DNA of 64,000 bases from positions 62,001 through 126,000 of the forward strand of contig NZ_JBFBCI010000013.1 in assembly GCF_040683095.1 (NCBI RefSeq), given 5' to 3'. Every line of letters starts with the position of its first letter. The stretch's first letter is position 1. The notes under the pieces were generated by a model. That model was given only the letters and a program-made list of their open reading frames with translations, was not told where the DNA came from and did no database searches. Below are positions 27,142-34,580 of this stretch, in pieces. Source of the stretch: Sphaerisporangium sp040683095 (GTDB taxonomy: Bacteria > Actinomycetota > Actinomycetes > Streptosporangiales > Streptosporangiaceae). The position numbers and the translations under genes are program-made.

Positions 27142-27176
27142 CCAGACCGCCGGATGGACCCGGTAAGACGGTCTGG
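27142..27176. terminator. Hairpin at the edge of the duplicated cas2 fragment
   Basis: CCAGACCG (27142-27149) pairs with CGGTCTGG (27169-27176), with a further CCGG/CCGG match inside. It lies immediately beyond the break point of the duplication and could end array 2 transcripts, which come from the right on the minus strand. The 220 bp from here to array 2 hold nothing recognisable. Confidence 0.45.
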
Positions 27177-27399
27177 GCCCGCTGGCGATTCACCACCCAC
27201 AACGCGGAAGCCGTCCGCCTTCCCACCGCAGAGTCGATTTCGCGACTGGATACGCCGCGAGTCCGATCCTGTCGCGACCGGATGACACTGACGTGCCATA
27301 GCGGCACGCGCCGTGACCTCACTCCATGCAGACCTCGGCAAATGAACATCACCGCCCGAGAGGGGCAATGGGTGGGGACGTACGTTCGACGCCTTCGCG

Positions 27400-27911
27400 G
27401 GACACCCCCGCGGGCGCGCGACCGACAAGTCGCTCGGCAGGGTGATCGTGAACGTGGCGGGAACATCCCCGCGCGGGGGGCAACGGTGGTGACGTCCGCC
27501 GCCGCAAGTGCGACGTGGGAACATCCCCGCTGGCGCGGGGGCGACGGGCGATCGCGCAGGACGAGGCGGTGGTGTGGCGGAACATCCCCGCGGGCGCGGG
27601 GGCGACCTGCGGGCCGGTCAGCTCGGCGACCTTGTCCTCGGAACATCCCCACGGGCGCGGGGGCGACGACGGCTCGACCAGCAGATGCAGCTTCTTGGGG
27701 GGAACATCCCCACGGGCGCGGGGGCGACGTCGCCGAGCTCGCGGTCACCGTGGCGTACCCGGGAACATCCCCACGGGCGCGGGGGCGACTTCAGAGTCAC
27801 CGGCCCCGAAGGTGAGCCCCCGGGAACATCCCCACGGGCGCGGGGGCGACGACCTCTTCGAGATCCGTGCGGGGCGGGGCACCGGAACATCCCCACGGGC
27901 GCGGGGGCGAC
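27400..27911 (-). CRISPR. CRISPR array 2, type I-E, 9 repeats (two badly decayed)
   Basis: Repeats start at about 27400 (decayed), 27460 (internal deletion), 27518, 27579, 27640, 27701, 27762, 27823 and 27884, at a 61-bp period. The five nearest the leader (27640-27884) read CCCCACGGGC, while 27579 has CCCCGCGGGC and 27518 has CCCCGCTGGC. The crRNA orientation is minus-strand. The leader side is at 27912, only 18 bp from the cas2 stop, so this array directly follows the cas operon and may be read from it or from a promoter inside cas2. Confidence 0.96.
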
Positions 27912-27929
27912 ACTTGCTGACCTGCGACA

Positions 27930-28238
27930 TTAGCTGGCTGCGAGGCGTTTGTCGTTCGGTTGGGTTCGGCGGCGGGCTGAGAGGATGAGGCCGTCGTAGT
28001 CGGTGGGGTGCCAGCGGTCTTTGCCGGCGGTGCGGACGGTCCAGCCTTGTTCGTTGGCGGCGGGTTCGACCATGATCGCTTGGCCGTCGCCGATGCGGGT
28101 GGCGAGCAGGTCCCAGAGTCGGTCGCGGATACGGCGACTGGGGTTTCCGACGAAGACTCCGGCGTTGACTTCGACCATCCAGCGGGTGAGGTGGCCGCGG
28201 AGGCCTTCGGCGGCGGCGATGAGGACGATGACGGTCAT
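27930..28238 (-). CDS. cas2: CRISPR-associated endoribonuclease Cas2, type I-E
   Basis: A 102-residue Cas2e: MTVIVLIAAAEGLRGHLTRW then MVEVNAGVFVGNPSRRIRDR, the standard opening of the I-E family, with an extended C-terminus that clasps Cas1. In I-E systems Cas2 is the structural core of the Cas1-Cas2 integrase that inserts spacers. Its ATG overlaps the cas1 stop by four bases. Its 3' end is duplicated beside array 1. Confidence 0.96.
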   Translation of the reverse strand: MTVIVLIAAAEGLRGHLTRWMVEVNAGVFVGNPSRRIRDRLWDLLATRIGDGQAIMVEPAANEQGWTVRTAGKDRWHPTDYDGLILSARRRTQPNDKRLAAS

Positions 28239-29266
28239 GAGGCGGCGGTGGGAGTGTCGAATTCGGGGCCGATGATGGCGATGTGGTCCTCCCCCATTGT
28301 CGGCTGGACCAGGTCGAGGCCGAGGTTGATGGCCAGGTCGGAGTCGTCGGCCCAGTTGACGCCGCCTGCGACGGTGCCGAGTTTGTCGTCCCAGAGTTGG
28401 TTGAGGTCCTCGTCGGGGAGGTCCGATCCTTCGGGTGCCAGGAGGGTTTTGATATCGGTGACGATGCGATCCAGAAGTCGTGTTTGGGCGATGCGGTCGC
28501 GCAGGCCGATGCGGGCGTCGCGTTCTTCGGTGAGGCCTTTGGCGGCCAGGTCAAAGGCCAGGGGGATGGTGTAATCGGCTTTGTAGAGGTCGGCGATGTC
28601 CAGGACGAACGAGATCGCCGAGCCGGTGTGGACGAATCCGAGGCCGGGGCTGGTTCCGATGCCGACGATGACGGCGTGGCAGATGCCGTAGAGGGCGGCA
28701 TTGGCGGCCGACAGCAGCCGGTTGAGGTCGTCGCCCGCGGCGTGGGCGTCGCCGGCTCGGTATTCGCGGCGGTTCCAGGCGACGCCGGTGCGCTGGGAGT
28801 GGGCCTGGTAGAGCTTGCGGATGCGTGATCCCTCGCGTCCGCGGAGTTGCTGCATGGTGGCGGCGGAGACGTCCTCGCCGGGGAAACGCATCGCGTACAT
28901 GGCACGGGCGACGCTCAGGCGTTCTTTGGGGCGGGTGACCAGCCAGGCCTGCCGATGGAGGAGCCCGGCGCCGCGTGCGGGGCCCAGTCCGGCAGCGTAC
29001 ATGCGCACCCCTTGTTCGCCGACCCAGCAGACGGTGGTGCCGGAGTCGGCGAGCAGGCGGATCGCGCCGTGGGTGACGCGGGTGCCGGGGCCCATCAGCA
29101 TGACGGCGACCATCGCGGCGGGGACACGCACGGTCTCGCGCTTGTTGATGATGACCACGGCGTTCTCGTCGCGGTCGATGTGGCTGCGCTCGACATAGAC
29201 GCTGGAGACGCGGTCGGAGACGCGGTGCAGGTCGTGGGGGTGGGCTTTCCACCAGATGTCAGCCAA
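28235..29266 (-). CDS. cas1: CRISPR integrase Cas1, type I-E
   Basis: A 343-residue protein from TTG at 29266 (LADIWWKAHPHDLHRVSDRV), with GAGGCGAGA just upstream. The frame runs on to 29809 only through cas6e. The N-terminal beta domain is followed by the helical catalytic domain. It includes VSAATMQQLRGREGSRIRKL (catalytic Glu region), GICHAVIVGIGTSPGLGFVH (His) and FVLDIADLYKADYTIPLAFD (Asp region). It integrates spacers with Cas2. The operon order cas6e-cas1-cas2 is canonical, 8 bp after cas6e. Confidence 0.95.
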   Translation of the reverse strand: MADIWWKAHPHDLHRVSDRVSSVYVERSHIDRDENAVVIINKRETVRVPAAMVAVMLMGPGTRVTHGAIRLLADSGTTVCWVGEQGVRMYAAGLGPARGAGLLHRQAWLVTRPKERLSVARAMYAMRFPGEDVSAATMQQLRGREGSRIRKLYQAHSQRTGVAWNRREYRAGDAHAAGDDLNRLLSAANAALYGICHAVIVGIGTSPGLGFVHTGSAISFVLDIADLYKADYTIPLAFDLAAKGLTEERDARIGLRDRIAQTRLLDRIVTDIKTLLAPEGSDLPDEDLNQLWDDKLGTVAGGVNWADDSDLAINLGLDLVQPTMGEDHIAIIGPEFDTPTAAS

Positions 29267-29274
29267 ATCTCGCC

Positions 29275-30042
29275 TCACCGGCCGGTCGGAAGCGGGGCGA
29301 GGGTGAGCAGGCCGCACCCGTAGGACTTGGCCGGGCCGATGCCGCCGAGCAGCTTTTCGGTGAACACGGCCGGATCGGTGATGCGCAGGGCCCCTTGGAA
29401 GGTCACGATATGGAGGACGACGGGTTTGCTGTTGCCCTGCTTCTTGAACGATCGCTGGCTCCGTGCGGTGATCCGGAGTTCGCGGGGCGGCGTGCAGGTG
29501 CCTTCGTAGGGCTCGATGCCTGGGGCGGGCGCATCGGTGCGCGCTTGAGGGATCTCGAAGCCCCAGCGCTGGGTTCTGCTGAGAAACCAGTCGAGTTGGT
29601 GGGTGGCGGTGCGGTGGCTGATGCGGAAGGAGCGTTGTCTGCCGTCTGCGATTTGTTCGGCCTGCGTGGTGGTGGGCTTGATCGGTTTTGAGGTGTTCTG
29701 CACAGGGTTGGCGGTGAGACGGAAGGCGAATTCTCTGCCGGTGGCGATCTGGGCGAGTAGCGGTGCGTAGTCGCGTACGGCCGCGTGTTCCCCGTCGGCT
29801 TCGGGCCATCCTGCCTGTTCGACCAGGTGCGTCCAGTCGGGCCTGGTCTTAGTGAGCACGAACAGGAAGGGGCGGTGGGGGTTGTCGGCGTCCAGTCGCC
29901 ACAGGATGCGCTCACCGGTCGGGTCATCGGGAATGGCGTGCATGACGGCGCCGTGCATGGCGTGCGGGCTGGCCAGGAAGAGCCGACTCCTTTCGCGCAG
30001 CGGGTTGATGCGGATGCGGGATAGGTAGGTCATGGGGGTCAC
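29275..30042 (-). CDS. cas6e: CRISPR crRNA endoribonuclease Cas6e (CasE)
   Basis: A 255-residue protein with two RAMP-like folds. The general-base His region is in AMHGAVMHAIPDD (about 28-40), and the glycine-rich loop at the C-terminus reads LLGGIGPAKSYGCGLLTLAP. It cuts pre-crRNA at the base of the repeat hairpin and stays bound to the crRNA 3' end in Cascade. Its ATG overlaps the cas5 stop by four bases. An internal start MTYLSRIRINPL three codons later is also plausible. It presumably processes both repeat families, which differ at two positions outside the stem core. Confidence 0.95.
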   Translation of the reverse strand: MTPMTYLSRIRINPLRERSRLFLASPHAMHGAVMHAIPDDPTGERILWRLDADNPHRPFLFVLTKTRPDWTHLVEQAGWPEADGEHAAVRDYAPLLAQIATGREFAFRLTANPVQNTSKPIKPTTTQAEQIADGRQRSFRISHRTATHQLDWFLSRTQRWGFEIPQARTDAPAPGIEPYEGTCTPPRELRITARSQRSFKKQGNSKPVVLHIVTFQGALRITDPAVFTEKLLGGIGPAKSYGCGLLTLAPLPTGR

Positions 30043-30821
30043 CAGCCCAGCAGGGCGAATGGGTCGTGGCCGTTGGCGGCGGTGTCGGGTTGGGGGAAGC
30101 CGGTTGGCAGGGTCACCCAGGTGTGGCGAATCCGGCGGCTGGAAAAGCGCCGGTCGCGCGGGGCGAAGGATTGCGGCACGTCGTTGAGGGAGTCTTGGCC
30201 CTCGGGGTCGTCCACGGTGGCGGAAAGGTCCACGGTGGCCGGACGTGCCCGTCCGCGGCGGGAGTAGAGGGCTTTGGCCTGCTCGGTGGCCTGCCAGGGT
30301 TCGGCGTGCAGGACCTCCTCCAGGGGGGCGTCGCGGACGGCGATTAGGAGCGGCTGGGTCGGGACGCAGGAGCGGCGTCCGAGAGCCAAGGGGAAGGCTG
30401 GGCGCTTGATCGCGTCAGCGAGGGTTCGCACGAGCGGTGCAGGGCCTTCCAGCACGGCGAGGAAGACCGCGTCCTGAAGGTAGAACCGCTGGGTGATGTG
30501 GGTGTACTTGGCGGGCGAGGTGAGTTTCTGCACGCCCTTGGCCGAGACGCCGGCCTGTGGGAGAGGTCGTCCGCGGTAGTCGCTGACGGTGTGGTAGTCC
30601 CGCAGCAGTGTGCCGGGTTGGTCAACGCGCACGCCCATGCGCAGGTCCAGCAGTTCCCCCGGGGGTTGTTCTCGAGGTCTGCCGGCTGCGGCGGCGAGCA
30701 GTCCAAGGACTCCCGACTTGGTGGGCTCGGGGCGGGTGTCGCGGCGGTTGAACACGCTGCGGTCACCCCAGGATTGCAAGGGGCCACCCAGGCGAAGCAC
30801 CAACGTCGAACAGGGGGTCAT
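30039..30821 (-). CDS. cas5e: Cascade subunit Cas5e (CasD)
   Basis: A 260-residue RAMP protein starting MTPCSTLVLRLGGPLQSWGD, the family opening. The next conserved block is RRDTRPEPTKSGVLGLLAAA (TKSGVLGLL), with a C-terminal RRIRHTWVTLP region. It caps the 5' handle of the crRNA in Cascade. The ATG at 30821 overlaps the cas7 stop (ATGA); the frame upstream of it lies inside cas7. Confidence 0.95.
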   Translation of the reverse strand: MTPCSTLVLRLGGPLQSWGDRSVFNRRDTRPEPTKSGVLGLLAAAAGRPREQPPGELLDLRMGVRVDQPGTLLRDYHTVSDYRGRPLPQAGVSAKGVQKLTSPAKYTHITQRFYLQDAVFLAVLEGPAPLVRTLADAIKRPAFPLALGRRSCVPTQPLLIAVRDAPLEEVLHAEPWQATEQAKALYSRRGRARPATVDLSATVDDPEGQDSLNDVPQSFAPRDRRFSSRRIRHTWVTLPTGFPQPDTAANGHDPFALLGW

Positions 30822-31969
30822 TTTGCCTGCTTGATGGACTCGACCAGCGCGCCGTGCAGTCCGGCGAGAAGTTCCGGAAAGGTCTGTGGGGTCCCGAAGG
30901 CCGATTCCAGTCGCGTGCTGGTGCCGGAGTCGGCGGCGAAGGTGTGGCAGATGCCGGTGTGGACGGGGGTGTCGCCCCATTGGTGGATGGCCCGCTGGTA
31001 TTCGGAGGCGAGGCGAAGGGCCGAGAGCTCGGCCACTCCTTCGTCGTGATCAGCGATCGAGGTGACGGGCCTTTCGAAGGCGGAGACGAGGTTGACCGGC
31101 TGATCATCTCGGACGACGACCGCGACAAGGCTGGGCAGGGTGCGGTGGGCGAAGGAATTCTGGTGGCCGGAGGGGATCGATCGGGAGAAGTGCTGGAGGA
31201 ATGCCTGGACCGCGTCCAGCGCGGCGTCCGTGTCGCCGAGGTTGCTGGTCAGTTGGTGCATGCCGATGGTGGCGTAGCGGTACAGGGTGGCGGAGTTGAA
31301 GCCGATGGTGCCGATCATCCCGGCGCCGGTCTCTTCTTTGAGGTTCTCATCGTCGACCGCGGTGTAGTAGTCGAACTCCAGCTCCACCGCGTGGGTGGAC
31401 AGCGCGTGCGCCACTTGGGTGGCGGCGTCGACGTTCAACGAGGGGATGTCGGCGACCATCCGCCCGAACAGCGCCACCTCCATCGGGTGGCCGGTTTGCA
31501 GCTTCTGGGCGACCGGCACGTCCTTGATGGCGGCGGCGAGCTGGTCGTCCTCCAGGTCCGCCAGGTCGTGTGCGTGGCCGGCCACCAGGTCGACGATGTC
31601 TTCCAGTTGCCGGTAGCCGAAGAACAGCAGGTAGGCGGTGTTCCCGGCCTTCTTGCCTTCTTTGATGCCGAGCGGTTCCAGGAGCTTGGCCGCCACTCGG
31701 GTGGCCTGCTCGGCCTCCAGGCCAGTGCGGGTGGCCAGGCGTTTGGCCAGTTCGGCGAGAATGCGCTTGGTGCGGGTGGCGTGGTCTTGCTCGGGGGCGT
31801 GTGCGGCGAAGGCCGTGCGGGTGGCGCGCTTCCAGGCTTGGGAGGACACGCGGGCGCGGCGGACGCCGCCGAAGTAAGCCTCCTTGGGGTTGCCCTGGTC
31901 GTCACGGTTGAGGTTGGCCGGGGGGACGGTCTGCACGATGTGGACGTCGATGTAGAGGGGCTTGTCCAT
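30818..31969 (-). CDS. cas7e: Cascade backbone subunit Cas7e (CasC/Cse4)
   Basis: A 383-residue protein. It opens YIDVHIVQTVPPANLNRDDQ then GVRRARVSSQAWKRATR, the Cas7e signature (P-x-N-x-N-R-D with R-x-S-S-Q). Six copies normally form the crRNA-binding spine of Cascade. GFNSATLYRYATIGMHQL in the middle is also family-typical. It lies 54 bp after cse2 and overlaps cas5e. Confidence 0.96.
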   Translation of the reverse strand: MDKPLYIDVHIVQTVPPANLNRDDQGNPKEAYFGGVRRARVSSQAWKRATRTAFAAHAPEQDHATRTKRILAELAKRLATRTGLEAEQATRVAAKLLEPLGIKEGKKAGNTAYLLFFGYRQLEDIVDLVAGHAHDLADLEDDQLAAAIKDVPVAQKLQTGHPMEVALFGRMVADIPSLNVDAATQVAHALSTHAVELEFDYYTAVDDENLKEETGAGMIGTIGFNSATLYRYATIGMHQLTSNLGDTDAALDAVQAFLQHFSRSIPSGHQNSFAHRTLPSLVAVVVRDDQPVNLVSAFERPVTSIADHDEGVAELSALRLASEYQRAIHQWGDTPVHTGICHTFAADSGTSTRLESAFGTPQTFPELLAGLHGALVESIKQAK

Positions 31970-32023
31970 GAGTGGCTCCAGAACGGAAAAGGGGAAGACG
32001 GCCGACTGTCGGAGAACCGGCGG

Positions 32024-32638
32024 TCAGGGCAGGTCGGGGGCGGTGGCGGGTTGCGGGTCGGGGGTGGCCTGGTCGGAGGTTGACCAGCCGTAGTAGTCCA
32101 AGCCCCAGCGGCGGCGCGCGCGTTGGCGGGTCTCCGGGCGCTGCCATGCGCGGATGTCGTCCAGCAGCAGGTCGTAGTCGAGTGGCTGGCCGATCGTACG
32201 CAGCTGGGTGATCAGGCCGCGTAGGTGGGTGAGCAGGGCGGAGACCTGGGTGGCGGATGCCGCGGCGTTCACTCGGCGGTTGACCGCGTCCTGGGTGAAC
32301 TTGCCGCTTTGGTGGAGTCGGCGCAGTGCCTGTCCCAGGCGTACCTTGGGCCGGTGCATGGGTTCGGACCGTGACTGCTGATGCAAGCCATACAGCGCCA
32401 GAGCCGCGTGCTCGGCTTTCTGCTCTTCTGAGACCCGGCTGCGGCGAGCGAGCTGGTCATCGACGCGGGAGCGGTAGTGCGGCCACAGCGCCGGCACGGT
32501 TCCCGGCTCGCGGCCAAGCCCGGCGCGCAGGGCGGCCAGTTCTTCGCCGGGGGGGCTGCCTTCGCTTCTGCGCCAGGTTCCCTCGGTGGTGATGTACCGG
32601 GTCCAGTAGCGTGCGGGCCGGTCGTTGGGCACGGCCAT
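32024..32638 (-). CDS. cse2: Cascade small subunit Cse2 (CasB)
   Basis: About 204 residues, all-helical, basic. RYWTRYITTEGTWRRSE is followed by ALALYGLHQQSRSE and RLHQSGKFTQDAVNRRVNAA, the Cse2 pattern. Two copies stabilise the R-loop in Cascade. The ATG at 32638 is preferred because AAGGTGAGG lies just upstream; an ATG at 32656 would add six residues. The C-terminal tail (about 185-204, SDQATPDPQPATAPDLP) is low-complexity. Confidence 0.93.
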   Translation of the reverse strand: MAVPNDRPARYWTRYITTEGTWRRSEGSPPGEELAALRAGLGREPGTVPALWPHYRSRVDDQLARRSRVSEEQKAEHAALALYGLHQQSRSEPMHRPKVRLGQALRRLHQSGKFTQDAVNRRVNAAASATQVSALLTHLRGLITQLRTIGQPLDYDLLLDDIRAWQRPETRQRARRRWGLDYYGWSTSDQATPDPQPATAPDLP

Positions 32639-32659
32639 GTGCGTCCTCACCTTCATGGG

Positions 32660-34327
32660 TCAGTGCGGTAGAGGTTCGGCAACCGGTGTGATGTCTTGAA
32701 CGGCCAGGTCATCGGCGGGCTCGGCGTAGCGGGTCAGGATGGCCTTGAGTCGACGCCGGAAGTTCTGCTCGGCGGTCGCCAGCCGGTAGATCACCTCGCG
32801 GCCGTTCTTGTCGACCGCGCGCCCGACGAACTCGCCGTGCGTCGCGGTCGCCAGAACCTTCTCCGCGACGTCCCACATGCGGCCGTGGGCGGCCTTCTCC
32901 CACGCGACACGTCCACGCTCCAGCAGGTCAGGATCGTCCGCGGCTTGTACTCCGGCGAGCAGCCGCCGCACGAGCGGGTCGAGCGCGTGCAGGACGTACT
33001 GGCCGGGGCGTTGCCCCTTGTCCCATGGGATCGGGTCGGCGCCGGCGGCTCGGCGAAGGTCTGCCGACAGGTTGTTGACGGCGCTGGCGAGATCTTCGGC
33101 TTGCTGGGCCACCTCCAGCAACACCGTGTACAGCTCGTCGTCCGCGCGCAGCGCCGCCACCGGCAGCGGGATGGCGTCGAATTGGATATCCTCCACCACT
33201 GCCGATTGGGTGCCGTAGGTGATGCCGATCGTCTGAACCATGAGCGGGTAGTCGTAGTCCAGAAGCTCTTGGGCCTGAAGACCGGCAAGCTGACGCAGGA
33301 GTACCGAGGTCTCAAAGCGTCCGTCGCCGTCTTGCCGCTCTGAGGCAAGAAGCGCCTCCAAGCCGCGCCACGCGGCCTTGCCCGGGAAGTGCCGCTGAGG
33401 TCGCCGTAACGTTCCAGGAGCGCTCTTGGCCGCTGGCTGAAATGTCCAGGCGGTGTGGGGTTCCCATTCGGGCACCGCCTGCAGGCGGTCTCCCGCGCAC
33501 AGCACGACGCGCGAGACACGGATGCCGTCCTCTGTCTCCTCGGGGATCAGCCGGATGCGACGTGACTGCCATGTCCACAGGTCGAGCAGACCTGTGGGGG
33601 CGTACGTACGCCATTCCGGCCCGAAGGGATCGTTGCGCCATTGCGGCCGGTCATCGACGGGTTGGACGCCGAACGGCAGGTTGAGCAGCAATGTCTCGTA
33701 CAACGTGCGTCCGACCGGTATCACCGCGCCGAGCGCACCGAGCGGACCGGTCGGATTTCCCATCGTCTTACCGGCTTTGGCCTTCGGGTCTCCCGCTGCG
33801 CCGGACTTGATGGCGGCGGTGTCCCAGCAGTGGGTGTGCAGCAGCCATCTGGCCGCCTGTGCCGGGGTGAGCGGGAGCGGATCGCCCTCGGTACGGCTGG
33901 CGAACAGCGGGACGTTGTTTCCCGACGCGGCCGTGGCGACCAGCAGCGCCGATCCCTTGGTCTCGTTCTTGTCGGTCCTCAGTCCCCCTGCTTGCGCGAA
34001 GGGTGCCTGGGGATGGAACAGGTCAAAGCGCGGCTGATGCTCGTCCAGGTAGGAGCCGAGGTTGTCTCGCTCCGCATCGGAAAAGCGGCCTGCGTGGAAC
34101 CTGCGTGCCCACTCGGCCTCATCACGCGGGCGCCCCAGAGCGTCCATGACCACTGGCAAAAGGACCTGCCGAAGCAGGGATGGGATGTGGGTGGGGAGAT
34201 CGACCACCAGGGAGTCGAACTCGTGTGCGTCGAGCAGCGCCCGGCGAAGTGGGTACTCTTCAGCGGTTATGCTGCCTTTTGGCCGCAAAGGTAACCATGG
34301 TGAATCGATCAGCTCGTACACGGGCAT
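32660..34327 (-). CDS. cse1: Cascade large subunit Cse1 (CasA, Cas8e)
   Basis: A 555-residue Cas8e that recognises the PAM and recruits Cas3. The opening YELIDSPWLPLRPKGS with EYPLRRALLDAHEF is characteristic, as is the middle (FDLFHPQAPFAQAGGLRTDK). The length is close to the family norm of about 500-550. The gene is separated from cas3 by 253 bp, so Cascade may have its own promoter there. Confidence 0.96.
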   Translation of the reverse strand: MPVYELIDSPWLPLRPKGSITAEEYPLRRALLDAHEFDSLVVDLPTHIPSLLRQVLLPVVMDALGRPRDEAEWARRFHAGRFSDAERDNLGSYLDEHQPRFDLFHPQAPFAQAGGLRTDKNETKGSALLVATAASGNNVPLFASRTEGDPLPLTPAQAARWLLHTHCWDTAAIKSGAAGDPKAKAGKTMGNPTGPLGALGAVIPVGRTLYETLLLNLPFGVQPVDDRPQWRNDPFGPEWRTYAPTGLLDLWTWQSRRIRLIPEETEDGIRVSRVVLCAGDRLQAVPEWEPHTAWTFQPAAKSAPGTLRRPQRHFPGKAAWRGLEALLASERQDGDGRFETSVLLRQLAGLQAQELLDYDYPLMVQTIGITYGTQSAVVEDIQFDAIPLPVAALRADDELYTVLLEVAQQAEDLASAVNNLSADLRRAAGADPIPWDKGQRPGQYVLHALDPLVRRLLAGVQAADDPDLLERGRVAWEKAAHGRMWDVAEKVLATATHGEFVGRAVDKNGREVIYRLATAEQNFRRRLKAILTRYAEPADDLAVQDITPVAEPLPH

Positions 34328-34580
34328 GAGAAATCCTCGAATTAGCCATGTCTAGAAACTTCTCGGGAACCAGCGTGCCAGACGACCGGCCTCTTCGGTC
34401 GGGAAATGCTTAGAGTGGTCCTGCCTCACTATTTCCGGGCCGGTTCCGGAAGGCGCGGGGATGGCTCCTAGCCATGTCTTGAGTCACGATTGGCCCCGCT
34501 TCGCGGGGATTTCACGGGTATGCGCCTTTAGCGCTCAGCGCCTGAACCGAATCGCTGGCCAGAAAGGATGCGAATCACTC
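34328..34580. promoter_or_regulatory. cas3-cse1 intergenic region with a repeat-like hairpin
   Basis: 253 bp that probably hold the end of cas3 transcripts and the promoter for cse1. CCCCGC-TTC-GCGGGG (34494-34508) forms a six-pair hairpin. Its flanks on the minus strand (ATCCCCGCG ... CGGGGCC) match the array 3 repeat at most positions. TAGCCATGTCT occurs twice as a direct repeat (34343-34353 and 34469-34479), which could be an operator pair. No conserved -10/-35 stands out. Confidence 0.5.

Noticed and set aside
25923..27988. Several open frames with repeating PAGAGAT / ARGRR peptides
   Set aside because: They are translations of CRISPR repeats and spacers; the 61-bp period is not a coding signal.
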